Source of the DNA: Terriglobia bacterium
Lineage (GTDB): Bacteria > Pseudomonadota > Alphaproteobacteria > Acetobacterales > Acetobacteraceae
Assembly: GCA_023511585.1 (NCBI GenBank)
Contig: JAIMBF010000011.1
Location: 1 to 56,733, forward strand
Reading direction: 5' to 3'
Length of the DNA: 56,733 nucleotides
Part shown: positions 42,822-52,569 of the stretch, piece after piece
Position numbering within the stretch: the stretch's first letter is position 1
Layout: every line of letters starts with the position of its first letter
Position numbers and translations under genes: made by a program
Notes under the pieces: model-generated
The model's database searches: none
The model's input: only the letters and a program-made list of their open reading frames with translations
Told to the model about the DNA's origin: nothing

Positions 42822-44237
42822 ATGCACGCTCTCTCTCTTTCGCGCCGTTCTCTCACACGCCGCAGGCTGCTTGAGCTTTCAAGCGCTCTTGCCGTGCTGC
42901 CGGTGATTGCCGAGGCGCAGCCTGCGCCCTCCGGCACTGCCGCCGCGGCACCCGCTTCGACTGCCGGAGGCAGCGCCGTTATCGATGTAGACCGCGCGCG
43001 GGCTGCGCCGATCCCGATCGCCATTCCGGATTTCTTCGGTGGCGCCGGCGAGCTTGCGCATCTCAACCACGACCTGGCGCAAGTGATCACCAACGACTTG
43101 GCCAATTGCGGTCTGTTCAAACCGATCAACCCGGCTGCTTTCGTGGCTCCTGCGCAAGCCTTTGAGCAAAGCGGGGTCCCGGCTTGGCATGACTGGCAGG
43201 CAATCGGCGCTCAGGCGCTGGTTACCGGCCGCATCAGCGGAGCAAGCGGAGACAGCATAAGGGTGGAATTCCGCCTCTGGGACATTCTCCCGCAACAGCA
43301 GATTCAGGGAACCGCATACACCACTTCAGTAAAGAATTGGCGGCGTGTGGCTCACATGATCGCCGATGCGGTTTACGAACGGCTCTTGGGTGAGCAGGGC
43401 TATTTTGACACGCGGATTGTGTATGTCTCGGCCGTCGGGCCTATGGCACACCGCATCAAGCGGTTGGCGATCATGGATCAAGATGGCGCCAATTTGCGTT
43501 ATCTGACCGACGGCTCCTGGTTGGTGCTCACCCCGCGCTTTCACCCCAAGCGCGACGAAATTGCCTTTATGAGCTTTGCCCATCGCCAGCCGCGGGTCTA
43601 CTTGTTCGATCTCACCACGGGGGCCGAAAATCTCCTTGGAATGTGGGAGGGAATGACCCTTTCTCCCCGGTTTTCTCCGGACGGAAATAGCGTTGTGCTC
43701 GCTGCCACCCGGGGCGGGGCATCCAACATCTATGTTGTGGATCTCGCCACGGGGCGGAAGCGGCAATTGACCGACTCCGGGGCCATAGACGTCAGCCCCT
43801 GCTATAGCCCCGATGGGCAGCAAATTGTGTTTAATTCCGACCGCGGCGGCGACCAGCAGCTTTATATTATGAACGCCGACGGTTCGAACGTGCGCCGAAT
43901 CAGCTTCGGGCAAGGCCGCTATGCCACGCCGGTATGGTCCCCCCGGGGAGACTTGATTGCCTTTACCCGTCTTGGAAAAGACACCTGGAATATTGGTGTG
44001 ATGCACCCCGACGGAACCGGGGAACGCCTTCTTTCCGAAGGTTTCGCGGTAGAGGGGCCGACATTCTGCCCGAACGGACGGGTGATTATGTTCTGGCGTG
44101 CCACCCCGGCTCGGGATGCCAGCGGCGCCGGGCGAACTTCTCGGCTGGTCACCGTCGATATTACGGGCTTTAACGAGCGTGAAGTGCCCACCCCTACCGA
44201 TGCCTCCGACCCGGCATGGTCACCGCTTGGGGCATAA
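42822..44237 (+). CDS. tolB: TolB, periplasmic beta-propeller, with Tat-like signal
   Basis: The 471-residue precursor has an N-terminal domain ([18 protein letters not shown]) and a six-bladed propeller with repeated SPDG/WSP words ([39 protein letters not shown]). The signal peptide contains two arginine pairs ([16 protein letters not shown]) and an AEA-Q cleavage site; TRRRLL fits the Tat consensus (S/T)RRxFL. ATG 42822 follows GGTGGAGAAA and is favoured over 42810. TolB binds Pal and outer-membrane proteins. Confidence 0.96.
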   Translation: MHALSLSRRSLTRRRLLELSSALAVLPVIAEAQPAPSGTAAAAPASTAGGSAVIDVDRARAAPIPIAIPDFFGGAGELAHLNHDLAQVITNDLANCGLFKPINPAAFVAPAQAFEQSGVPAWHDWQAIGAQALVTGRISGASGDSIRVEFRLWDILPQQQIQGTAYTTSVKNWRRVAHMIADAVYERLLGEQGYFDTRIVYVSAVGPMAHRIKRLAIMDQDGANLRYLTDGSWLVLTPRFHPKRDEIAFMSFAHRQPRVYLFDLTTGAENLLGMWEGMTLSPRFSPDGNSVVLAATRGGASNIYVVDLATGRKRQLTDSGAIDVSPCYSPDGQQIVFNSDRGGDQQLYIMNADGSNVRRISFGQGRYATPVWSPRGDLIAFTRLGKDTWNIGVMHPDGTGERLLSEGFAVEGPTFCPNGRVIMFWRATPARDASGAGRTSRLVTVDITGFNEREVPTPTDASDPAWSPLGA

Positions 44238-44420
44238 GGGTTCCTATTTGGCAACAATTGATCGGGGATATCTTATAGAAAACAAACCAGACCTTGACCG
44301 AAACGCTGCTGCTGCGTATTGGGCAGAGAGCTTGCCGTGCGAAAGCAGGGCAAGCGAAAAGCGCTTATCGCGCAGGGTCTTTCCACTCACTCGGCTTGGC
44401 ACCTATCGAGGACGCACCAA

Positions 44421-44900
44421 ATGAACATTCGCATTCTTGCCGCATTCGCCGTAGCGGCTCTTGTTGCGGCATGCGGCGCACAAAAAGAAACGGCAGCTAC
44501 CACGACCGGGGCAGGCGCAACTGCGGCGCCTTCCGGCCCGGTTCCCGGCAGTGAGCAGGATTTCGTGCAAAATGTCGGTGATCGGATCTACTTTGATTTC
44601 GATCGCTCTACGCTCCGCCCGGAGGCGAAAGAGACGCTCGATCGGCAGTCCGCGTGGTTGGAGAAATACCCCCAGGTTAAAGTCCAGGTTGCCGGAAACT
44701 GCGACGAACGCGGCACCGAGGAATACAACCTGGCGCTGGGCCAGCGCCGCGCCGATGCCGACCGCGACTATGTCGTTGCGAAGGGCGTATCCGCTGCACG
44801 TATGACGACGATCAGCTACGGCAAAGATCGCCCGGTTGCTCTTGGCTCGACCCCGGAGGCTTGGGCCCAGAATCGGAACGCGATTACATCGGTGCAGTAA
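44421..44900 (+). CDS. pal: Peptidoglycan-associated lipoprotein Pal
   Basis: The 159-residue lipoprotein has lipobox LVAAC (C18) and an OmpA-like peptidoglycan-binding domain with RIYFDFDRSTLRPEAKETL and NCDERGTEEYNLALGQRRAD, which holds the diaminopimelate-binding Asp and Arg. It anchors the outer membrane to the wall. GAGGA lies 8 nt before the ATG. The gap from tolB (183 bp) holds no other gene; a terminator follows. Confidence 0.96.
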   Translation: MNIRILAAFAVAALVAACGAQKETAATTTGAGATAAPSGPVPGSEQDFVQNVGDRIYFDFDRSTLRPEAKETLDRQSAWLEKYPQVKVQVAGNCDERGTEEYNLALGQRRADADRDYVVAKGVSAARMTTISYGKDRPVALGSTPEAWAQNRNAITSVQ

Positions 44901-44939
44901 CCTTCGCTCGCCGATCCGCTCGCTGGACGGTGCAAAGCA

Positions 44940-44971
44940 CGGCGGCTCGCCGAAGCCGCCGGTTTTGCTTT
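44940..44971 (+). terminator. Intrinsic terminator after pal
   Basis: CGGCGGCT (44940-44947) and AGCCGCCG (44954-44961) form an 8-bp GC-rich stem with a 6-nt loop, followed by GTTTTGCTTT. It lies between pal and cpoB, so it may partly separate the tol genes from cpoB-tilS-ftsH. Confidence 0.75.
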
Positions 44972-45007
44972 CCATTCGCCTGAGCGAGGCGCGCGGGATA
45001 TGTTGCC

Positions 45008-45889
45008 ATGAAACTGTTCTTCGCCGCCGTGCTTTCCGGCGCGGCCTTGGCGACAAGCCTTTCAAGCCAGGCTTTCGCGCAGGTTGAAAGCCGCGAGGGA
45101 ATTTATCTCCAAAACCAAATCTTGGAGCTGAAACATCAGCTTCAGGCGCTGCAAAGCCAAGGAGGCGGCTCCGCCCTTGGCGCTGCTTCCCAGGAGAAAG
45201 GCGGAGGCGGCGCGTCTCCGGACCTGGTGCCCGAGCTTCTGGACCGAATCAGCGTACTGGAAGATCAGGTCCGCGTTCTTCGTGGGCAAGTGGAAGAGCT
45301 TTCCCACACGGTGGACCGTCAGGGACAGGAGCTGGGAAAGCGCATCGACGATCTGAAATTCCAGGTTGAAGGCGGTGCCTCCAGCGGATCGGCAGCCCCT
45401 GCCGGAGCGGCAACAAAAGAGGGAGGGGTTTCGCCCACCTCGCCCCCCCCAACCCCGCTTGGAGTTGTCGGCTCCGGCCCGGGAAAAACAGAAAAACCGG
45501 CACCGAAAACGCCGGAGCAATTGCTTGCGGAATCCCAAGCGGCGCTGGATCGACACGATTATGTCACCGCGGAGAAATCCGCGCGCGCGGCGCTCACGCG
45601 CAGTCGGGGCGAAGCCGCTACCAAGGCCCAATACCTGATGGCGGAGGCGCTCGCCGGGCAAAAAAACTATCAGCAGGCGGCACTAGCCTTCGATGACGCC
45701 TACAACCGCGCGCGCACGGGGCCTTTCGCTCCACCGTCCTTGCTTGGGCTTGCCGATTCGTTGCTAAACATCAACGCCAAGCCTGCCGCTTGTGCGACCT
45801 TGAACAAACTCAGGGCCGAGTTCCCCAACCTGAAAGGCGAATTACGCCAACGCATGGCAGCCTTGCGCGAGAGGGCGGGCTGCCATTGA
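45008..45889 (+). CDS. cpoB: Cell division coordinator CpoB (YbgF)
   Basis: The 293-residue secreted protein has a signal peptide (MKLFFAAVLSGAALATSLSS, ending AFA-Q), an N-terminal coiled coil (LQNQILELKHQLQALQSQ and LLDRISVLEDQVRVLRGQVE), a Gly/Pro linker, and C-terminal TPR-like repeats (AQYLMAEALAGQKNYQQA). It couples peptidoglycan synthesis with Tol action. Its stop overlaps the likely TTG start of tilS. Confidence 0.95.
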   Translation: MKLFFAAVLSGAALATSLSSQAFAQVESREGIYLQNQILELKHQLQALQSQGGGSALGAASQEKGGGGASPDLVPELLDRISVLEDQVRVLRGQVEELSHTVDRQGQELGKRIDDLKFQVEGGASSGSAAPAGAATKEGGVSPTSPPPTPLGVVGSGPGKTEKPAPKTPEQLLAESQAALDRHDYVTAEKSARAALTRSRGEAATKAQYLMAEALAGQKNYQQAALAFDDAYNRARTGPFAPPSLLGLADSLLNINAKPAACATLNKLRAEFPNLKGELRQRMAALRERAGCH

Positions 45890-47178
45890 AGGCTATCTCG
45901 GCGGCCGAATTCGCCACCGCAATGGCCGAGCTCGGGCCGTTTGAGGAAACGCCGCGATTGGCGGCCGCGGTCTCCGGCGGAGCCGATAGCATGGCCCTTG
46001 CCGTTCTTGCCGATACGTGGGCACGGGCCCGTAGGGGCAGCCTTCTTGCCTTAATTGTGGATCACGGCTTGCGTGCCGAATCACGCGCAGAGGCGATCTT
46101 GACGCAAGAACGGCTTGCTGCACGGGGTATCGCCAGCCGGATTTTGCCGCTCTCCACGCTTTCGAATGGCACAGCATCGGCGGCGCGGGCCAGGGAAGCG
46201 CGATATCAGGCGCTGATGGAAGCGTGCCGCGCCATGGGGCTTCTGCACCTTCTGCTCGGGCACCATGCCGCCGATCAAGCGGAAACGATATGGATGCGCA
46301 AGCAAGCGCAGAGCGGGCTGATCGGGCTTGCCGGCATGGCGGCGCTTCGAGAGTTGCCCTTTGTGCGGCTTCTGCGCCCATTGCTGCGATTTCCACCAGA
46401 ACGGTTGCGGGCCACGTTGGAAGCGGCCGGCGTGGCATGGGTGGAAGACCCCTCCAACCGCAACCGCCGCTTTCTTCGCGCGCGGCTTAGGGCGCAGCTC
46501 GCCACTGCGGAAGCAAAGCCGTTGGGGCCAATTCTTCTGACGCAAGCAAAAGAAGCGGCTATGGCGCGCAAAACGGCCGAGCATAGGTCTGCGGAGGCAC
46601 TTGCACAGAGTGTGCGGTTCTTCCCCGAGGGATACGCGCTGCTGACGTCCTGGCCGTTGCCGCCCGCCGCCCTGGCCTCCTTAATCCAGGCGCTCACCGG
46701 CGCCGCTTACCCGCCTCCGCTTCGGCAGGTTGCCCCGCTCGCCGCCTCGCCGCGTTCCGCAACGCTCGCGGGCATCCGCGTTCTCCCTGCGGGCAAGCTC
46801 GGCCACGGATGGCTTTTGGTGCGGGAGGCGGCCGCCATGGCTCCGGCCGTGCCGGCAGCACCCGACCGGTGCTGGGACGGCCGGTTTCGCTTGGCTGTGA
46901 ACGCACGGCCGCCGGAGGGATCCGTGCTCGGGGCGCTCGGTGCAAGCTCGGCAGTGCGGTTACGCAAGATGAGCCATTTGCCAGCCGCCATCATGCAGAC
47001 CTTACCGGCAATTTGGTGCAAATCGGTGTTGGTAGCGGTGCCGCATCTCGGTTATCCTGATAGTGCCGCCTGTCGGGCCATGCCGGTGGTGCTTTGCCCC
47101 CCTGTTCCTGCTGCGGGGGGAATGTTTCTCTCTGCCACGGAATGGGGCTGCAGAGCGGCAGCGGACACCCTATCTTGA
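45886..47178 (+). CDS. tilS: tRNA(Ile)-lysidine synthetase
   Basis: The 430-residue enzyme has the ATP pyrophosphatase P-loop SGGADS at 30-35, then LIVDHGLRAESRAEA, LLGHHAADQAETI and RPLLRFPPERLR. It adds lysine to C34 of the CAU anticodon so that it reads AUA. The likely start is a TTG overlapping the cpoB stop (TTGA); an ATG 36 bp later is possible but trims the family N-terminus. Confidence 0.94.
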   Translation: MKAISAAEFATAMAELGPFEETPRLAAAVSGGADSMALAVLADTWARARRGSLLALIVDHGLRAESRAEAILTQERLAARGIASRILPLSTLSNGTASAARAREARYQALMEACRAMGLLHLLLGHHAADQAETIWMRKQAQSGLIGLAGMAALRELPFVRLLRPLLRFPPERLRATLEAAGVAWVEDPSNRNRRFLRARLRAQLATAEAKPLGPILLTQAKEAAMARKTAEHRSAEALAQSVRFFPEGYALLTSWPLPPAALASLIQALTGAAYPPPLRQVAPLAASPRSATLAGIRVLPAGKLGHGWLLVREAAAMAPAVPAAPDRCWDGRFRLAVNARPPEGSVLGALGASSAVRLRKMSHLPAAIMQTLPAIWCKSVLVAVPHLGYPDSAACRAMPVVLCPPVPAAGGMFLSATEWGCRAAADTLS

Positions 47179-47233
47179 AGCAAGCGGGGTCCGGCGTCCC
47201 AAAAGGAGCTAGGTTCCCGCGCTGCCGTAAAGT

Positions 47234-47256
47234 CTCGCCGCGGACAAATCGGCGAG
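47234..47256 (+). promoter_or_regulatory. 7-bp stem-loop just ahead of the ftsH ribosome site
   Basis: CTCGCCG (47234-47240) and CGGCGAG (47250-47256) pair perfectly around a 9-nt loop. The 3' arm ends four bases before the AGAGG of the ftsH ribosome site, so the structure may influence translation or mark a message 5' end. Confidence 0.4.
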
Positions 47257-47272
47257 CAAGAGGATGAACGGA

Positions 47273-49204
47273 ATGAGCAATTTTGGTCGCAACCTCGCGC
47301 TTTGGGTGATCATCGCCCTGCTCCTGGTTGTACTTTTCAACCTGTTTCAACCCGGAACTTCCCATCAGGCCGCGGCACAAGTTGCCTATTCCGATCTGCT
47401 CGCTGAGGTGAATGCGGGCCATGTGCGGGATGTCGTTATCCAAGGCCATACGGTCACCGGCCAACTGACCGACGGGCGGACTTTCCAAACCTACACGCCC
47501 GAAGATCCCACCCTCGTCCAGCGGCTCACGGATAAGGGGGTGCGGGTGATCGCCAAGCCCGAGGAGACCGACGTTAACCCCCTGCTGCATTATTTGCTGT
47601 CTTGGTTTCCGATGCTGCTTTTGATCGGCGTGTGGGTGTTCTTCATGCGCCAGATGCAGACCGGCGGCGGGCGCGCCATGGGTTTCGGCAAATCACGCGC
47701 GCGGCTTCTGACGGAAAAACAGGGGCGGGTCACCTTTGACGACGTCGCCGGCATCGACGAGGCCAAGAGCGAGCTGCAAGAAATTGTCGAATTTCTGCGG
47801 GATCCGCAAAAATTTCAGCGTTTGGGCGGCAAAATCCCGAAAGGGGTGTTGCTGGTCGGTCCCCCGGGAACCGGGAAGACTTTGCTTGCCCGCGCCATCG
47901 CCGGCGAAGCGAATGTGCCCTTCTTTACTATCTCCGGGTCGGATTTCGTCGAGATGTTTGTGGGTGTCGGGGCCTCGCGCGTGCGGGATATGTTCGATCA
48001 AGGCAAGAAAAACGCACCCTGCATTATTTTTATCGACGAAATTGACGCGGTCGGACGGCATCGCGGTGCGGGGCTCGGCGGCGGCAACGATGAGCGAGAA
48101 CAGACTTTAAACCAGATGCTGGTTGAGATGGACGGTTTTGAGAGCAACGAAGGCGTGATCCTGATCGCCGCTACGAACCGCCCGGATGTGCTCGACCCTG
48201 CGCTATTGCGCCCCGGCCGGTTTGACCGGCAAGTCGTGGTCCCCAACCCCGATGTGAACGGGCGCGAAAAAATCCTCAGAGTGCATATGCGCAAGGTCCC
48301 GCTGGCGAGCGATGTCGATCCAAAGATTATCGCGCGCGGCACGCCCGGCTTTTCCGGAGCAGATCTCGCCAATCTGGTCAACGAGGCCGCGCTGCTTGCG
48401 GCACGGCTTGGGCGGCGGGTCGTCTCTATGGCTGAATTTGAAGCCGCCAAAGATAAGGTCATGATGGGTGCCGAGCGCCGCTCGCTGGTGATGAGCGAGG
48501 AAGAAAAGCGCATGACCGCCTATCATGAAGCCGGCCATGCTCTCTGCGCTCTGTATGAGCCGGAATGTGACCCGGTACACAAAGCAACCATTATTCCCCG
48601 TGGTCGGGCTTTGGGACTGGTCATGAGCTTGCCGGAGGGAGATCGCTATTCCAAGAGCAAGGCAAAGCTCCTGGCCGAATTGACCATGGCCATGGGCGGG
48701 CGCGCGGCGGAAGAAATTATTTTCGGCCCCGAGAAGGTCTCGAACGGTGCGGCCGGCGATATCAAGATGGTCACCGACCAGGCGCGTCGCATGGTTACGG
48801 AATGGGGCATGAGCGAACGTCTGGGCATGATTGCCTACGGCGATAACAGCCAAGAAGTCTTTCTCGGCTATTCCGTGACGCAGCAGAAAAATCTTTCGGA
48901 AGCGACGGCGCGCGCGATCGATGCCGAAATCAAGGCCATCATCGACGCCGCTTACACGCGCGCCAAAACTATTCTTACCGAGAATATCGAAGAACTCCAT
49001 CGATTGGCACGCGGTTTGCTGGAATACGAAACGCTGACCGGCGAGGAAATCCGCCAGGTGCTGCGGGGCGAACCGGTGATCCGCAAGGTCGCCGAGGAGC
49101 CCCTGGAGCGCGGCCGCGCCTCGGTGCCGAGCACGTCGCGACCGGCCGTGCCTGCCCCGCCGCCGCCAGCCCCGGGGCTCGGGCCGGCGCCACAGCCGGG
49201 CTGA
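47273..49204 (+). CDS. ftsH: ATP-dependent zinc metalloprotease FtsH
   Basis: The membrane protease has two N-terminal helices ([18 protein letters not shown] and [18 protein letters not shown]), an AAA+ domain with Walker A GPPGTGKT, Walker B IIFIDEID and SRH region [17 protein letters not shown], and the zinc motif HEAGH in the M41 domain. It degrades membrane and regulatory proteins. I prefer ATG 47273 (643 residues, [11 protein letters not shown] matching the family); ATG 47264 adds three residues. A Pro/Ala-rich tail ends the protein. Confidence 0.97.
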   Translation: MSNFGRNLALWVIIALLLVVLFNLFQPGTSHQAAAQVAYSDLLAEVNAGHVRDVVIQGHTVTGQLTDGRTFQTYTPEDPTLVQRLTDKGVRVIAKPEETDVNPLLHYLLSWFPMLLLIGVWVFFMRQMQTGGGRAMGFGKSRARLLTEKQGRVTFDDVAGIDEAKSELQEIVEFLRDPQKFQRLGGKIPKGVLLVGPPGTGKTLLARAIAGEANVPFFTISGSDFVEMFVGVGASRVRDMFDQGKKNAPCIIFIDEIDAVGRHRGAGLGGGNDEREQTLNQMLVEMDGFESNEGVILIAATNRPDVLDPALLRPGRFDRQVVVPNPDVNGREKILRVHMRKVPLASDVDPKIIARGTPGFSGADLANLVNEAALLAARLGRRVVSMAEFEAAKDKVMMGAERRSLVMSEEEKRMTAYHEAGHALCALYEPECDPVHKATIIPRGRALGLVMSLPEGDRYSKSKAKLLAELTMAMGGRAAEEIIFGPEKVSNGAAGDIKMVTDQARRMVTEWGMSERLGMIAYGDNSQEVFLGYSVTQQKNLSEATARAIDAEIKAIIDAAYTRAKTILTENIEELHRLARGLLEYETLTGEEIRQVLRGEPVIRKVAEEPLERGRASVPSTSRPAVPAPPPPAPGLGPAPQPG

Positions 49205-49233
49205 GCTTTCGGCATGCCAGATAGCGCTGCGCA

Positions 49234-50274
49234 ATGCGGCTGATTGAACCACTCGGGCTGCTTGATGGTCCCGAAGCGGAAGCTTGCGTGGCTGCAGGAC
49301 TTGCGTTCCGGCTTGGGAACACAGGATTAGCGTTCACCCTTGCACGCTTGATCGACTGGAACCACGGAATCGACCGCGTGGAACGTGCGGCGGATCTTGC
49401 TCCGCCTTGGCGGGAGAGGTTGGAGGAGCTGGTAAAGCCGCTAACGGCTTGGGCCGGCATGCCGCTTTCGCGACCGGCAGTGATGGGGATTGTGAATGTT
49501 ACCCCGGATAGCTTTAGCGATGGCGGCGAGCACTTGCGGGCCGAGGATGCCGTTGCCGCTGGCGAAGCGATGGCAAAAGCCGGGGCCGACATTCTTGATA
49601 TCGGCGGCGAAAGCACGCGGCCCGGAAGCGCGCCGGTTCCCGTGGAGGAGGAGCAGGCTCGGATCCTGCCGGTGATACGTTCGCTCACCGGACTCGGCCT
49701 GCCTATTTCCGTCGATACGCGCAACGCCGCCACCATGGCGGCCGCGCTGGACAGCGGTGCTGCGATCATTAACGATGTTTCTGCTTTGCAGCACGATCCG
49801 GATGCACTTGCCACGGTTGCAAAGCGGGATTGCTACCTGGTGCTTATGCACATGCGCGGCACGCCGAGCGATATGGCCGCGCACGCGCACTACCGAGATG
49901 TCGCCGTGGAGGTTACACTGGAGTTGGCCGAACGGGTTGCCGCGGCGGAACGGGCAGGGATTGACCGCGCGCGCATCGCCGTTGACCCGGGGATCGGCTT
50001 TGCCAAGAACTCCGTGCAGAACCTTATGCTACTCCGGCGATTGCCGCTGTTGATGAACCTTGGTTGCACAATCTTGGTGGGGCTTTCCCGCAAACGTTTT
50101 CTTGCCGGCTATTCCGGCGGCGCCGGACCGAAGCAGCGCGGCCCCGCCTCACTTGCCGGAGCCCTTTTTGCTCTCGCACGGGGAGCGCGCGTGTTGCGTG
50201 TGCATGACGTTGCGGAAACCGTTCAAGCCGTGCGCACATGGCACGGGTTGACACGGCCCGCATTGATACCGTGA
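49234..50274 (+). CDS. folP: Dihydropteroate synthase
   Basis: The 346-residue protein has all pterin- and pABA-site words: MGIVNVTPDSFSDGG, DIGGESTRPGS, INDVSALQHD, LMHMRGTP, VDPGIGFAKN and GLSRKRFL. About 80 residues precede the barrel (GLAFRLGNTGLAFTLARLI), an extension of unknown role, longer than E. coli FolP. It joins pABA to dihydropterin pyrophosphate in folate synthesis. It follows ftsH by 29 bp. Confidence 0.96.
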   Translation: MRLIEPLGLLDGPEAEACVAAGLAFRLGNTGLAFTLARLIDWNHGIDRVERAADLAPPWRERLEELVKPLTAWAGMPLSRPAVMGIVNVTPDSFSDGGEHLRAEDAVAAGEAMAKAGADILDIGGESTRPGSAPVPVEEEQARILPVIRSLTGLGLPISVDTRNAATMAAALDSGAAIINDVSALQHDPDALATVAKRDCYLVLMHMRGTPSDMAAHAHYRDVAVEVTLELAERVAAAERAGIDRARIAVDPGIGFAKNSVQNLMLLRRLPLLMNLGCTILVGLSRKRFLAGYSGGAGPKQRGPASLAGALFALARGARVLRVHDVAETVQAVRTWHGLTRPALIP

Positions 50275-50322
50275 GAAGTTGCCTTCAAGGTAGAACCTAT
50301 AGGGAACGAGGGTTGAAGAATC

Positions 50323-51711
50323 ATGGCCAACAAACGCCGCCTGTTCGGCACCGATGGCATTCGCGGCACGGCCAATACCGAGCCGATGACTGCGGAAACA
50401 GCGTTAAAGCTTGGTCAGGCAGCGGGGCTTTTGTTCACGCGCGGCAGCCACCGCCATCGTGTAGTGATCGGCAAAGACACGCGGCTTTCGGGATATTTGA
50501 TTGAACCGGCGCTGACCGCGGGGTTTATCGGTGCGGGAATGGATGTGGTGTTGGTGGGGCCGCTGCCCACACCGGCGATCGCCATGCTGACCCGAAGCCT
50601 GCGGGCCGATCTTGGGGTCATGATTTCCGCTTCCCACAATCCGTTTGAAGATAATGGAATCAAGTTGTTTGGCCCGGACGGGTTCAAGCTTTCCGACGAA
50701 ACGGAAGCGGAAATAGAACATCTGATGGGCTCGGCCCTGCAGCCGCGCTTGGCGGCGCCGGCCGCGCTTGGTCGTGCGTCCCGACTTAACGATGCGGCCG
50801 GCCGCTACATCGAAAGCGCAAAATCCACCTTGCCACGCGGATTGCGGCTGGATGGGCTTCGCATCGTGGTGGATTGCGCGAACGGCGCGGCCTATCGCGT
50901 GGCACCAACCGTATTATGGGAACTCGGCGCCGATGTTATCGCGGTCGGTGTCACCCCGGACGGGCTCAACATCAATCGCGACTGCGGTTGCACCGTCCCC
51001 GAGTTTCTCTGCAAACAAGTCTTAGAGCACAAGGCGGATATCGGAATCGCGCTGGATGGCGATGGCGACCGACTGGTTCTTGCCGACGAAAAGGGAGCAT
51101 TGGTGGATGGCGATCAGGTTCTCGCGCTGATTGCTGATTGGTGGGCAGAGGAAGGGCGTCTGGCGGGAGGGGGGATTGTGGCAACCGTCATGTCCAACCT
51201 CGGGCTCGAGCATTTCCTTGCCAAAAGAGGCCTAAGCGTAGACCGCGTGCGGGTGGGCGACCGCTACGTGGCCGAGCGCATGCGGGCGGTTGGGAAAAAT
51301 CTCGGCGGCGAACAGTCGGGCCATATTATTCTTTCGGATTTTGCCACGACCGGCGACGGCCTTATTGGGGCCCTGCAGGTTTTGGCGGCGCTTTTGCAGC
51401 GAGGGAAGGCCGCCAGCGAAGTGTGCCGAATGTTTACGCCATTGCCGCAAAAGCTCCGCAGTATCCGTTACGGCAGGCATTCCCCGCTGCGCGAGTCGGC
51501 GGTGCAAGCAGCCGTTGCAAAAGCCACGGCAGTGTTAGGGGAAAACGGCCGACTGGTCATTCGCGAAAGCGGCACGGAGCCCGTTGTGCGGGTTATGGCG
51601 GAAGCTGAGAACGAAGCTTTGGTGGAACGCGTGGTGGAGGATCTCTGCGAAACGCTTACTGCAGCGGCAAACCGCCTTGGCGAGGCTAATTCGGAAGCCA
51701 AAGCAGATTAA
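50323..51711 (+). CDS. glmM: Phosphoglucosamine mutase
   Basis: The 462-residue enzyme has [17 protein letters not shown], the phosphoserine S104 in [13 protein letters not shown], the metal loop [18 protein letters not shown] for sugar recognition and [12 protein letters not shown] for phosphate binding. It converts glucosamine-6-phosphate to the 1-phosphate for UDP-GlcNAc, feeding peptidoglycan and lipid A. It lies in line with folP and thiD, the ftsH-folP-glmM order seen widely. Confidence 0.98.
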   Translation: MANKRRLFGTDGIRGTANTEPMTAETALKLGQAAGLLFTRGSHRHRVVIGKDTRLSGYLIEPALTAGFIGAGMDVVLVGPLPTPAIAMLTRSLRADLGVMISASHNPFEDNGIKLFGPDGFKLSDETEAEIEHLMGSALQPRLAAPAALGRASRLNDAAGRYIESAKSTLPRGLRLDGLRIVVDCANGAAYRVAPTVLWELGADVIAVGVTPDGLNINRDCGCTVPEFLCKQVLEHKADIGIALDGDGDRLVLADEKGALVDGDQVLALIADWWAEEGRLAGGGIVATVMSNLGLEHFLAKRGLSVDRVRVGDRYVAERMRAVGKNLGGEQSGHIILSDFATTGDGLIGALQVLAALLQRGKAASEVCRMFTPLPQKLRSIRYGRHSPLRESAVQAAVAKATAVLGENGRLVIRESGTEPVVRVMAEAENEALVERVVEDLCETLTAAANRLGEANSEAKAD

Positions 51712-51729
51712 GAAAGGAGCTCTCTGAAG

Positions 51730-52569
51730 GTGCGTGGACGGGTGCTTGTGATCGGGGGCTCCGATTCCAGCGGAGGCGCCGGAATTCAGGCAGACGTTAA
51801 AACCCTCACGGCTCTCGGGGCTTACGCCGCCACCGCTATTACCGCACTGACCGCGCAAAACAGCCAAGGGGTTCAGGCGACAATTCCGGTGCCGCCTTCG
51901 TTCATTGGGCTGCAAATCGCACTGGCTTTGGCCGAACCCGGAAGCGATGCGGTGAAGACCGGAATGCTCGTCAACGCCGCGACAGTGGCGGCAGTTTGTG
52001 ACGCGTTGCAAGCTGCTTCCGCCCCTCCGCGCTATGTGGTGGTTGATCCGGTTCTCCGGGCTTCGTCCGGGGGGGTTCTTTTAAATGAAGAAGGGCTTCG
52101 GGCGTTGAAGCAGCGCCTGCTGCCGATGGCTTATCTCATCACTCCCAATGTGCCGGAAGCTGAGCAATTGAGCGGCATGCACGTTGGCAGCATTGCTTCC
52201 ATGCAGCGCGCCGCAGAAGCCCTCTTGGGCTTGGGGGTCCCGGCCGTGCTTGTCAAAGGGGGGCACTTGCCCGGCCCGATTGTGGTCGATGTGCTGGCAA
52301 CGGCGCGAGGAACAGAATGCTTCCAAACCCCGCGACTCACAAAGCCACGGACCCATGGCACGGGTTGCACTTTGGCCAGCGCCATTGCAGCGGGGCTGGC
52401 CCAAGGACTCGATCTTTCGGCTGCGGTGGCTCGCGCACGTCGCTATGTGCAGGACGCAATCACCCATGCCCCGGATTTTGGTGCGGAAGCAGGGCTTCTC
52501 AATCACGCCGTGTGGAAGGAAGAAAAAGAAGCCGGGCCGCTCTCTCCGACTAAAGCCGCTCGAGAATAG
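51730..52569 (+). CDS. thiD: Bifunctional hydroxymethylpyrimidine (phosphate) kinase
   Basis: The 279-residue ribokinase-family enzyme begins GGSDSSGGAGIQADVKTLTA and has VKGGHLPG and the anion-hole HGTGCTLASAIAAGLAQG. It phosphorylates hydroxymethylpyrimidine twice for thiamine synthesis. GTG start with AGGAG about 11 nt upstream. Its 3' end overlaps that of the opposite thiolase gene by 20 bp. A C-terminal stretch of about 15 residues (EEKEAGPLSPTKAARE) is extra. Confidence 0.95.
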   Translation: MRGRVLVIGGSDSSGGAGIQADVKTLTALGAYAATAITALTAQNSQGVQATIPVPPSFIGLQIALALAEPGSDAVKTGMLVNAATVAAVCDALQAASAPPRYVVVDPVLRASSGGVLLNEEGLRALKQRLLPMAYLITPNVPEAEQLSGMHVGSIASMQRAAEALLGLGVPAVLVKGGHLPGPIVVDVLATARGTECFQTPRLTKPRTHGTGCTLASAIAAGLAQGLDLSAAVARARRYVQDAITHAPDFGAEAGLLNHAVWKEEKEAGPLSPTKAARE

